From Sva-07 sp963741755 (lineage in GTDB: Bacteria; Actinomycetota; Acidimicrobiia; Acidimicrobiales; Ilumatobacteraceae), in contig CAVUJG010000008.1 in NCBI GenBank assembly GCA_963741755.1, positions 62,001-126,000 of the forward strand: a DNA stretch of 64,000 nucleotides. The letters run 5' to 3'. Positions 27,816 to 35,335 of this stretch are shown piece after piece. Each line of letters starts with the position of its first letter. Position 1 is the stretch's first letter. Below the pieces are notes generated by a model. That model worked only from the letters and a program-made list of their open reading frames with translations. It did no database searches and was not told the DNA's origin. A program made the translations under genes and the position numbers.

Positions 27816-28792
27816 CGATCCTCCACCGGTTGTCCGTCGCTCTTCCTGGTCGTCTCGATTCGTTCCACGACGCGAAGCCGCGCCGACGCCGCACGCCGGT
27901 TCCGCTGTCGTTCGTCGTCGCTCGCCCGCTTGGGCAGCCCGCGCACGATGCGAACCGTCTGGATCGCTCCGCACACGCAGGGCAGGTCGTCCGGGCAGGC
28001 GCACGCACCGGCGGCCACCGCGAAGCGATCCTTCACGATGCGGTCCTCGCCTGAGTGGTACGACAACACGGCGATGCGCCCACCGGGGCGGGTGGCCTGC
28101 ACGGCCTGGTCGAGTGCGTCGGGCAAGACGCCGAGCTCGTCGTTGACCTCGATGCGAATCGCCTGGAAGGTCCGCTTGGCCGGATGACCTCCGGTACGAC
28201 GAGCGGCGGCCGGTATCGCCGTCGTGACGACCGCTGCAAGTTCGGTGGTCGTCTGGATGGGTCGGGCGGCGCAGATCGCACGGGCGATGCGCGACGCGAA
28301 GCGCTCATCGCCGTAGCGCTTGATGATGCGTGCCAGATCGGATTCGGAGTACCCGTTGACGACATCGTCGGCCGACCAGGACTGATCGGCGTCCATCCGC
28401 ATGTCGAGCGGACCGTCATGACGGTACGAGAACCCGCGGTCGCCTCGATCGAGTTGCGGCGACGACACGCCGAGGTCGAACAACGCACCGCTGATCTGGT
28501 CGACGTCATGGTCGGCGAGCGCCTCGTCGAACTCGTCGAACCGGCGTTGGCTGGTGCGGACACGGTGGCCGTACGACGACAGGAGCGCCGTCGCGGCGTC
28601 GAGTGCGTCGGCATCCTGATCGATGCCGAGCACGTCGAGATCGTCACGCGAGTCGAGCAGTGCCGCAGTGTGGCCGCCGCCGCCGAGCGTGGCGTCGACG
28701 ACGGTGCCCGCCGGCACCGTCGAGAAGATCGCCGTGATCTCGTCGACCATGACCGGCGCGTGAGTGAAGTCGGATGCCTCGCTGTTGCTCAT
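27812..28792 (-). CDS. rsmH: 16S rRNA (cytosine-1402-N4) methyltransferase
   Basis: A 326-residue SAM-dependent methyltransferase (MraW). HAPVMVDEI opens the protein, DATLGGGGHTAALL is the SAM motif, and FDLGVSSPQLD, GFSYRHDGPLDMRMD and SYHSGEDRIVK are diagnostic. A cysteine cluster near residues 275-290 (ACACPDDLPCVCG) is common in actinobacterial members. ATG 28792 overlaps the mraZ stop. Confidence 0.96.
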   Translation of the reverse strand: MSNSEASDFTHAPVMVDEITAIFSTVPAGTVVDATLGGGGHTAALLDSRDDLDVLGIDQDADALDAATALLSSYGHRVRTSQRRFDEFDEALADHDVDQISGALFDLGVSSPQLDRGDRGFSYRHDGPLDMRMDADQSWSADDVVNGYSESDLARIIKRYGDERFASRIARAICAARPIQTTTELAAVVTTAIPAAARRTGGHPAKRTFQAIRIEVNDELGVLPDALDQAVQATRPGGRIAVLSYHSGEDRIVKDRFAVAAGACACPDDLPCVCGAIQTVRIVRGLPKRASDDERQRNRRAASARLRVVERIETTRKSDGQPVEDR

Positions 28793-29205
28793 CGCTCCCC
28801 ACCGGCGATCTCGTGCTGGCCTGCCATCTCGTTGCGCCGATGCGCTTCGGGATCCCAGAGTTCGATCTGGTCGATGTTGCCGAGCACGACGACTGCGGCC
28901 TGGGGCTCGAGACCTGCATGCTCGCGGAGGCGGGCGTCGAGCGTGACGCGTCCCTGCTTGTCGATCGTCGCCTGGCTGGCGGACGAGGCGAAGGCTCGCA
29001 GACGGTTTCGGGACACCTCGCCCCGCTTGGCCTTGGCAACCATCTCGGCAGCTTCGGACTCGAACGTGTCGACGCTGCGAACGCTGACGCAGCCGTCGTC
29101 GCCGAAGAAGAGGTAGCAGTGGTCGCCGAGTTCACCCCGGTACGACGAGGGCAGAGCCACTCGCCCCCGTTCGTCGAGCTGACGCTCGTAGACCCCGACA
29201 AACAC
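28789..29205 (-). CDS. mraZ: Transcriptional regulator MraZ
   Basis: A 138-residue protein with two AbrB-like DNA-binding halves, DERGRVALPSSYR and DKQGRVTLDARLR. MraZ represses or activates the dcw cluster by binding repeats upstream of its own gene, and an array of such repeats is visible at 29271-29347. GTG 29205 begins MFVGVYERQLDERGR and has GAGGAA upstream. It is the first gene of the long unit. Confidence 0.96.
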   Translation of the reverse strand: MFVGVYERQLDERGRVALPSSYRGELGDHCYLFFGDDGCVSVRSVDTFESEAAEMVAKAKRGEVSRNRLRAFASSASQATIDKQGRVTLDARLREHAGLEPQAAVVVLGNIDQIELWDPEAHRRNEMAGQHEIAGGER

Positions 29206-29270
29206 GCGCCGCGTTCCTCATGCTTTCCACCCCCGCGGCGAACCTGCCGTGCCGGGAACGCGGGAGTCCT

Positions 29271-29347
29271 CCCCAGCGATCCCCATTCTTCCCCCATTTG
29301 CCCCCATTGTCAACCATCTCTCCCCATTAATGACCCAAACCTCCCCA
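29271..29347 (-). promoter_or_regulatory. mraZ promoter with phased MraZ-box array
   Basis: On the minus strand TGGGG boxes (CCCCA on plus) start at 29271, 29281, 29292, 29302, 29322 and 29343, spaced 10, 11, 10, 20 and 21 bases. Weaker copies fit the empty slots near 29313 and 29334. The promoter is TTGACA at 29308-29313, a 17-base spacer and AAGAAT at 29285-29290. Two boxes lie in the spacer, one abuts the -10 and one lies near the transcription start, so MraZ bound here would block polymerase. The mRNA leader would be about 70 bases. Confidence 0.8.
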
Positions 29348-29380
29348 CTCGCTCCCCCAGACCCGCGACAAGGCGCCCAA

Positions 29381-29481
29381 CGATGAGCAAACCAACCGCA
29401 TACGGCGGTCTCCCTCATCGCCACCAGCGCAGCCAACCCAACGATGAGCGAACTGACCGCATACGGCGGTTTCGCTCATCG
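29381..29481. repeat. Palindromic intergenic element, two copies (REP-like)
   Basis: Copies at 29381-29420 and 29442-29481, 61 bases apart. Each is 40 bp: outer arms CGATGAG/CTCATCG (11 bp in the second copy), an inner invariant core ACCGCATACGGCGGT that itself forms a 5-bp stem. The second copy contains the stop codon of the lipoate-ligase-like gene. It lies between that gene's 3' end and the mraZ promoter, so it may also terminate transcription. The same pair occurs at 47534-47634. Confidence 0.85.
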
Positions 29482-30159
29482 CAACGGGATCAGGCGAGGG
29501 TGGCCAGCGAGGCGCGAGACGACGACGCCCGACAGCGATGCGGGCAGCGTGGCGATGGGCGCCAGCTCCGCCGGGGCCGGTCGGGCCGACGGATCGAGCA
29601 GTTCGACCAGCCGCGACGCGTCGTACGACGAATACCAGCAGCACTGCAGGCGCGCGGCGTGGCGCGTCCGGCGCTGGCTGAGACCGACGAGTTTGCGACC
29701 GCCGACGAGCACCTCGCCGGCGCCGACGCCGTCGAAGCAGACGAGCTTCGACCACGCCGTGGTGGCCATCGCGCCGTCGTGGACGCTCAGGTCGTCGATC
29801 CCCGTCGCTGCAGCGATCGCCGACATCAGATGGCCTCCCAGCCACACCATTGGTCCATGTACGTCGTCGGACCACCCGGACGTCCCTGCGGGCACGATCA
29901 CGTCGATCCATGTGACCTCACCGGGCACGAGCAGCACCGCTCCCCCGCCACTTCGCCGCCGAACCACGTCGACACCTGCTCGTCGGCATGCATCGACGTC
30001 GACGACCGACTCGTGCTGCGTCGAGCCGAGCACGAGCGCCGACCCGGCAATGTCGTGCTGCCAGATCTCCCGAAGCGCCGGCTCCGGCACCGGCCTCGCA
30101 TGGAACTCGGCCGCGGTCGACTGCGACCGGACCAGACGATACGGATCGGCGAGTGTCAC
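29476..30159 (-). CDS. Lipoate--protein ligase A-family protein
   Basis: A 227-residue biotin/lipoate ligase-fold protein. The signature VVRRRSGGGAVLLVPGEVTWIDV, seen as RRRSGGGAVLLVPG, matches LplA/LipB substrate-binding loops; KLVCFDGVGAGEVLVGGRKLVG fits the lysine-containing loop. It lacks the C-terminal lipoate ligase domain, so it could be an octanoyl/lipoyl transferase or a biotin-type relative. GTG 30159 overlaps the stop of the HNH gene (GTGA). Confidence 0.75.
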   Translation of the reverse strand: MTLADPYRLVRSQSTAAEFHARPVPEPALREIWQHDIAGSALVLGSTQHESVVDVDACRRAGVDVVRRRSGGGAVLLVPGEVTWIDVIVPAGTSGWSDDVHGPMVWLGGHLMSAIAAATGIDDLSVHDGAMATTAWSKLVCFDGVGAGEVLVGGRKLVGLSQRRTRHAARLQCCWYSSYDASRLVELLDPSARPAPAELAPIATLPASLSGVVVSRLAGHPRLIPLR

Positions 30160-30653
30160 GAGGCCAGCGGCAGATACGGGCGCCACGTCTCGGGCACTCC
30201 GCTGACCGACACGACGACCCATGCTGTCGCCCTCGGCGCGCGGCACGGGCGAGCCAGACGCATGCCGGCCTCGTCGGGCGTGCGATCGCGCTTGCCCAAG
30301 TTGCAGGGCCGACACGCCGCCGCCACGTTCTCCCAGCTGTGTGGACCGCCCTTCGAACGCGGCACGACGTGGTCGATGGAGTCCGCACGTTCGCCGCAGT
30401 ACTGGCAGCAATAGTCGTCACGGGCGAAGATCGCCCGTCGCGACAGTGCGGCGCGGCGCACGTAGGGAACCTTGACCATGTAGCGCAGGCGAATCACCGA
30501 CGGACACGGCACGCTCAGTCGTTCGGAATGCATCACGCGGCCATCGTCCTCGAGCACGTCGGCCTTCTGGGCGATCACCAGACAGGTGGCACGCTCGCTG
30601 GACACGATGCTGAGCGGTTCGAAGCTGGCGTTCAGGACGAGCGCGCTCAGCAC
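30156..30653 (-). CDS. HNH endonuclease-family protein
   Basis: A 165-residue protein. The HNH zinc-bound motif is complete: CQYCGERADSIDHVVPRSKGG, given as CQYCG, SIDHVVPRSKGG, SWENVAAACRPCN, then LGKRDRTP. The N-terminal half (LVLNASFEPLSIVSSERA, VLVIAQKAD-like) is the domain often seen in actinobacterial and cyanobacterial HNH proteins of unknown role. GTG 30653 follows GGGGGAG. It overlaps the lipoate-ligase-like gene, with no mobile-element context. Confidence 0.88.
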   Translation of the reverse strand: MLSALVLNASFEPLSIVSSERATCLVIAQKADVLEDDGRVMHSERLSVPCPSVIRLRYMVKVPYVRRAALSRRAIFARDDYCCQYCGERADSIDHVVPRSKGGPHSWENVAAACRPCNLGKRDRTPDEAGMRLARPCRAPRATAWVVVSVSGVPETWRPYLPLAS

Positions 30654-30678
30654 GACGTCTCCCCCGTCCGTTCGCCGC

Positions 30679-30948
30679 TCAGGCGTCGAGTCGCTGCCAG
30701 TCGCGGCACCATCGCAGGTAGTTCAGCACATCTTCGGGCTCCGGGCGATGCGAGATGTCACCGTATTGGGTGACCAGCCGGAATTCGAGATACTGACGCG
30801 AGGGCAGAGGCAGGAACGGTCGGCGCGCCCACCATCGAGCCGGCACGAGTCGAACCCACTGCTGGAGTGCCGTCAGCCACACCGACGGATGTCGCGCCAC
30901 GATCGCCGCAACGGCCGCCATCTCCCGAGGCTTCCCGAGGCCCAACAC
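30679..30948 (-). CDS. Hypothetical protein
   Basis: An 89-residue protein with no family recognised. It is Trp- and Arg-rich (WLTALQQWVRLVPARWWARRP) and ends PEDVLNYLRWCRDWQRLDA, suggesting a helical soluble protein. GTG 30948 directly follows the acyl-CoA dehydrogenase stop, so the two are probably co-transcribed; the HNH gene is 25 bases downstream. Confidence 0.65.
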   Translation of the reverse strand: MLGLGKPREMAAVAAIVARHPSVWLTALQQWVRLVPARWWARRPFLPLPSRQYLEFRLVTQYGDISHRPEPEDVLNYLRWCRDWQRLDA

Positions 30949-30949
30949 G

Positions 30950-32171
30950 TCAGGCCGGCTTGGGTTCCTTCGGGAGCTGCAGGATCATCTCGCCGATGAT
31001 GTTGCGCTGGATCTGCGACGAGCCGGCATAGATCGTTCCGGCGCGAGCGTTCAGGAACGTGTTGACCCACGAGCCCGACGTTATTGGCGGCTCCGGGGTC
31101 GTCGGTCTGGAACGACGACGACGGTGGGCGCCCCTCGATGTACAGCGCGTCAGCACCCAGGATGTCGACGGCGAGTTCGGTGACCACGCGGTGGTACTCG
31201 CTCCAGTACAGCTTCGAGATCGCGCCGTCGGGCCCAGGATGGTGGCCGGCGAGGAACTGGGTGAGCGTGCGCTGGCCGAGGAAGCGCATGATCTGCACCT
31301 TCGAATGGCACCATGCGAGACGTTGGCGGATGATCGGATCGTCGGTGAGGCCGCGCTCGCGGGCCATCTCGACGAGGCGGTCGAGTTCGATCTGATACCG
31401 GATCGGCCCGGTTGCAGCCGCTTCGCCGCGTTCGAAACCGAGCAACGACATGGCGACAGCCCAACCGTTGTTGACGCCGCCGACGACGTTCTCCTTCGGG
31501 CAACGGGCGTCGGTGTAGAACACCTCGTTGAACTCGCTCTCACCCGAGATCATCTTGATCGGGCGCACCTCGATGCCCGGCTGGTCCATCGGGACCAGCA
31601 GGAACGAGATGCCCTTGTGCTTGGGGGAATCGGGATCGGTGCGAGCCAGCGTGAAGATGTGGTCCGCGAGATGTCCGGCGGAGGTCCAGATCTTCTGCCC
31701 GTTGAGCACCCATTCGTCGCCGTCGAGTTCCGCCTTGAGACCGACATTGCCCAGGTCGGAGCCGGCGTTCGGCTCGGAGTAGCCCTGGCACCACGTGTCC
31801 TCACCGGACAGCAGGCGCGGGATGTAGTGCGACTTCTGCTCTTCGGTCCCCCACATCAGCAACGTGTTGCCGAGCATCTGGATGCTGAACGGATCGTTCG
31901 GCCCGCCCGTGGGGACGCCGGCACGGGCGAACTCCTCGGCGAGGATGACCTGCTCGGTCGCGCTGAGTCCGGCCCCGCCGTACTCGGTGGGCCAGCCCGG
32001 AGCGAGGTAGTTCGCTTCGTACAGCGTCTTGCGCCACTCGGTCACGAACTCGACGATGGCGTCGCCCTCGAGCGCGCCCAGGCCGGTCCAGTTCGACGGC
32101 AGCTTCTCGGCGAGGAACGCCTGCACCTTCTCGCGGTACGCCTCGGCCTCTGGGGAGTAGGTGGGATCCAT
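30950..32171 (-). CDS. Acyl-CoA dehydrogenase (frameshift as sequenced)
   Basis: FAD enzyme of fatty acid or related acyl-CoA oxidation. Motifs: YSEPNAGSDLGNVG, NGQKIWTSAGHLADHIF, KGISFLLVPMD, and near the end TFLNARAGTIYAGSSQIQRNIIGEM (frames joined). The frame breaks near 31078-31082 after TDDPGAANN; removing one base restores 406 residues ending LPKEPKPA. The literal frame instead runs on to 30873 with unrelated residues. ATG 32171 follows TAGCCT and seven bases, suggesting a leaderless mRNA. Confidence 0.9.
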
Positions 32172-32178
32172 GGCTGCG

Positions 32179-32184
32179 AGGCTA
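32179..32184 (-). promoter_or_regulatory. -10 hexamer TAGCCT, acyl-CoA dehydrogenase
   Basis: TAGCCT is followed by seven bases then ATG 32171, with no ribosome-binding site. Leaderless transcription inferred. Confidence 0.5.
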
Positions 32185-32194
32185 CTCGTCGGGC

Positions 32195-33067
32195 TCAACT
32201 CGAACCAGCGGAGCCGACGAGTGCTGCGGCGCCGACGAGCGGCTGCACGAACCCCGAGGGCTCGACGACCTGCAGGCCGGCGAGGTGGGGCAGCCGCAAG
32301 CGAGCGGCGATCTCTCGTCGCATCGTGTCGAGCATGGCGTCACCGAAGGTGTCGACGACCACACCGGACAGCACGAACGTCGACACGTCGAACGCTGCCG
32401 CCGACGACGCGATCGCCCGACCGACCATGATCCCGGTTCGTTCGACGATCGACGGGGTTGCCCGTCGCAGCGCACGGTTCATCTCCGCTTCGAGGGCGGA
32501 CGCCGATGCGAATGCAGCGAGACACCCGGTGGCGCCGCACGAGCACACCGGTCCGCTCGGATCGACCGTGACGTGAGCGATCGAGCCGGCGTTGCCGTGC
32601 GCGCCGCGGAGGCGGACGCCATCGATGACACATGCCGATTCGATCGTTCGATCGAGTACCAACGTGAAGAAGCTCGTCGTGGTCAAGGTGTCGCCGTGGC
32701 GAAGTTCGCCCTCGGCCACTGCGCCTGCGAGCGTGTCGAGCACGACCGGGAGTCCCGTGAGCTCCTCGACATGACGACGCAGCGGGAACCCCGACCAGGC
32801 AGGCAGCGCCTCGGGCGACACCGAACCGGCAGGTTCGTCGATCGGGCCGGCGCAACTGACGGCGACCGCCGACGGCGCTGCGACCTCGTCGGGCCGTGCG
32901 GCCAACACGCGCCGCACGAGCTGCTCGAGCGCCCGCCACACCTCGCGCGTCGGGGTGCCGATGCGATCACGCACGAGTACCTCGCCTCGCTGGTCGACGA
33001 TGCCCGCCGCCAGTCGACCCGGGTCGACCACGACCGCCAGCACCGTTGATTCCGAATGACCCATCAT
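32195..33067 (-). CDS. ROK-fold protein with degenerate active site
   Basis: A 290-residue protein aligned with ROK sugar kinases/repressors. The zinc loop CSCGATGC and the C-terminal half are typical. However, the phosphate loop expected as DxGGTK reads DPGRLAAG, and the expected DNDxNA with the catalytic Asp reads DTLAGA. Both changes predict loss of kinase activity. No N-terminal helix-turn-helix is present, so it is not an ordinary ROK repressor. ATG 33067 (or 33064) follows TAGGTT. It is divergent from moxR. Confidence 0.75.
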   Translation of the reverse strand: MMGHSESTVLAVVVDPGRLAAGIVDQRGEVLVRDRIGTPTREVWRALEQLVRRVLAARPDEVAAPSAVAVSCAGPIDEPAGSVSPEALPAWSGFPLRRHVEELTGLPVVLDTLAGAVAEGELRHGDTLTTTSFFTLVLDRTIESACVIDGVRLRGAHGNAGSIAHVTVDPSGPVCSCGATGCLAAFASASALEAEMNRALRRATPSIVERTGIMVGRAIASSAAAFDVSTFVLSGVVVDTFGDAMLDTMRREIAARLRLPHLAGLQVVEPSGFVQPLVGAAALVGSAGSS

Positions 33068-33108
33068 GGGCGAACCTACCCCGACTGTCGCTCGGTCGAT
33101 CTCCCGTC

Positions 33109-33114
33109 TACCCT
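33109..33114 (+). promoter_or_regulatory. -10 hexamer TACCCT for moxR
   Basis: TACCCT ends seven bases before GTG 33122; no ribosome-binding site is visible. Leaderless head of the moxR-DUF58-tgpA operon. Confidence 0.5.
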
Positions 33115-33121
33115 TCGGGCG

Positions 33122-34144
33122 GTGACGACCGATATCGCGGACGACGCCCGATCGAGGGCGGCATCGACCGCCTCCACGACCACGGGCACCTCCGACAGCG
33201 CGGCAATGCGCGGGTTCGCCGACCTCTTCGATGCGATCAGCTCGAATGTCGCGCAGGTCCTGCACGGCAAACGCGACACGATCGAACTTGCCGTGATGTG
33301 TCTGTTGGCAGAGGGGCACCTCCTGATCGAGGATGTACCCGGCGTCGGCAAGACGTCGTTGGCCAAGGCGCTCGCTGCCTCGATCGACTGCAGCTGGAAG
33401 CGCATCCAATTCACCCCGGACCTGCTGCCCACCGACCTCGTCGGCGTGAGCATCTACCAGCGATCGACCGAGACGTTCGTGTTCGAGCCCGGGCCACTGT
33501 TCGCCAACATCGTGCTCGCGGACGAGATCAACCGGGCGTCACCGAAGACTCAGTCGGCACTGCTCGAAGCGATGGAAGAGCGTCAGATCACCGCTGACGG
33601 CAGAAGTCGCCAGCTCGACGCACCGTTCATGGTGATCGCGACGCAGAACCCGGTCGATCAGGGCGGCACGTACCGGCTGCCGGAGAGCCAGCTCGATCGC
33701 TTCCTGCTGAGGATCTCGATCGGCTATCCCGCCCGCGATGCCGAGATGCAGATGCTCGACCTCCACGGCGGCGCGACCGCCGTCCGGGCGATCGAACCGG
33801 TTGTCTCGATCGACGAGATCCGAGCGATGATCGCCGCGGTTCGCAGCGTACACGTCGCCACGGCGCTCAAGTCGTACCTGGTCGATCTGGCCGCCACGAG
33901 TCGTCGCCACCCCGGCATCGAACTCGGCCTGTCGCCACGGGCGACCTTGCAGCTCGCCGCCGCATCGCGGGCCCACGCTGCTGCGAACGGCCGCAACTAC
34001 GCCATCCCCGACGACGTCAAAGCGGTCGGTCACGCCACGCTCAGCCACCGCGTGGTCGTGCGCGCCGAACACGGCTCGCAACTGTCGCCCGAGGATGCGA
34101 TCAGTGAGGTCTTCGATGCCGTCACCGTGCCAGTCCCTCGTTGA
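33122..34144 (+). CDS. moxR: MoxR-family AAA+ ATPase
   Basis: A 340-residue ATPase. Walker A EDVPGVGKTSLAKAL, Walker B IVLADEINRASPKTQSALLE, sensor ATQNPVDQGGTYRLPESQLDRF. MoxR proteins act as chaperones with VWA or DUF58 partners; a DUF58 protein is the next gene, 12 bases on. The GTG start fits the putative leaderless promoter. The N-terminal 30 residues are Ala/Thr/Ser-rich and not conserved. Confidence 0.95.
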   Translation: MTTDIADDARSRAASTASTTTGTSDSAAMRGFADLFDAISSNVAQVLHGKRDTIELAVMCLLAEGHLLIEDVPGVGKTSLAKALAASIDCSWKRIQFTPDLLPTDLVGVSIYQRSTETFVFEPGPLFANIVLADEINRASPKTQSALLEAMEERQITADGRSRQLDAPFMVIATQNPVDQGGTYRLPESQLDRFLLRISIGYPARDAEMQMLDLHGGATAVRAIEPVVSIDEIRAMIAAVRSVHVATALKSYLVDLAATSRRHPGIELGLSPRATLQLAAASRAHAAANGRNYAIPDDVKAVGHATLSHRVVVRAEHGSQLSPEDAISEVFDAVTVPVPR

Positions 34145-34156
34145 GCTGATGAACCC

Positions 34157-35335
34157 ATGGCCAGGCTCGGCCTGACCCGCCAGGGCGTTGCCGTGGTCGG
34201 CGCCGCACTGGTGGCGATCACGATCGGGCGCGTGTTCGGCATCATCGAGTTGTACGTGATCGGCACCGGGTTCCTCGCCGCCGCCGCAGTCGCGGTTGCC
34301 TACGTCTGGATACGACGCCCCAGGATCGACGCTCGCCGCTGGATCCACCCGACGATCCTGGTCGTGGGCGACACCGGTCACGTCGACATCCGCCTGGAGC
34401 ACACGGGTCGACTCGCCACGCCGCCGTTCGTGCTGGAGGAACCGGTCGTGCGCACGATGACCGAGGACCACGTCGCTCGACTCCCGGTCGCAGCGCAGCG
34501 AGCAGGTTCGGTGTCATCGTCCGGCTACCGGGTACCGACGACGACGCGTGGCGTTGTCGGGTTGGGTCCACTCAGACTGATCGTGAACGACGTGCTCGGC
34601 ATCGCCCGATCGACCACGGTGATCGCCGGGAGCAGCGAGATCGTCGTTGCGCCGCGGACGCTGCTCGTCGACATGCCCGAGTTGGGCCGCGGCCGCCTCG
34701 GACGGGCACTGCTCGAATCGTCGCGACGGCTCGGACCTGGTGACTTCCACGGACTGCGCGAGTACGCCGTTGGTGACGAGCTCCGCAGCATCCACTGGCG
34801 AGCGTCGGCGCGCTCCGACGACCTCATGGTCAAGGAGTTCACGGTGGAAGGACTGCATCGCTGCACCGTCGTGTTCGACCCCTCGCCGGGTGCACATGGG
34901 AGCAGTGCCAACTTCGAGCACGGCGTGACTGCCGCAGCGAGCCTCGTGTCGAGTGCCATGCGTGCGGGCCTCAGAACACGGTTCGTCACCGCGGGCGGCA
35001 TCGACCTGCGCGGCCCCGAGGTCGTGCAGACCACGCAACGGGTGCTCGCCCGAATCGAGCCGAGCGATGGACCGATCGTCGCCGTCGACAACGACATGGC
35101 CGACGGGCTCGTGCTCCTCGTCGTGGTCACCGGCTCACGGCACGCCGCGTCCTGGCGCACGACCTCAGCGATCGCCGACCCGACGATCACACAGGTCCTC
35201 GTCGCAACCAACGACACCTCCGACGGAACCCGCCTGAGCGCGTCTGGCGGATCCGACGACGAGTTCGTCGCGACCTGGCAGGCACTCGTGGGCCAGCCGA
35301 CGCATGTCCAAGCGCCCACGACGGTGCAGCCATGA
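34157..35335 (+). CDS. DUF58 membrane-anchored protein
   Basis: A 392-residue protein. Two membrane helices near the N-terminus (VAVVGAALVAITIGRVFGI and LYVIGTGFLAAAAVAVAYVW) are followed by a beta-rich region. The DUF58 signature is GDFHGLREYAVGDELRSIHW, then RSDDLMVKEF, near residues 195-230. It is the standard partner of MoxR and TgpA. It overlaps tgpA by four bases (ATGA). Confidence 0.93.
   Translation: MARLGLTRQGVAVVGAALVAITIGRVFGIIELYVIGTGFLAAAAVAVAYVWIRRPRIDARRWIHPTILVVGDTGHVDIRLEHTGRLATPPFVLEEPVVRTMTEDHVARLPVAAQRAGSVSSSGYRVPTTTRGVVGLGPLRLIVNDVLGIARSTTVIAGSSEIVVAPRTLLVDMPELGRGRLGRALLESSRRLGPGDFHGLREYAVGDELRSIHWRASARSDDLMVKEFTVEGLHRCTVVFDPSPGAHGSSANFEHGVTAAASLVSSAMRAGLRTRFVTAGGIDLRGPEVVQTTQRVLARIEPSDGPIVAVDNDMADGLVLLVVVTGSRHAASWRTTSAIADPTITQVLVATNDTSDGTRLSASGGSDDEFVATWQALVGQPTHVQAPTTVQP

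Noticed and set aside
29381..29481. Repeats as a CRISPR array
   Set aside because: Only two palindromic copies, linkers of 21 bases that are not spacer-like, and no cas genes.
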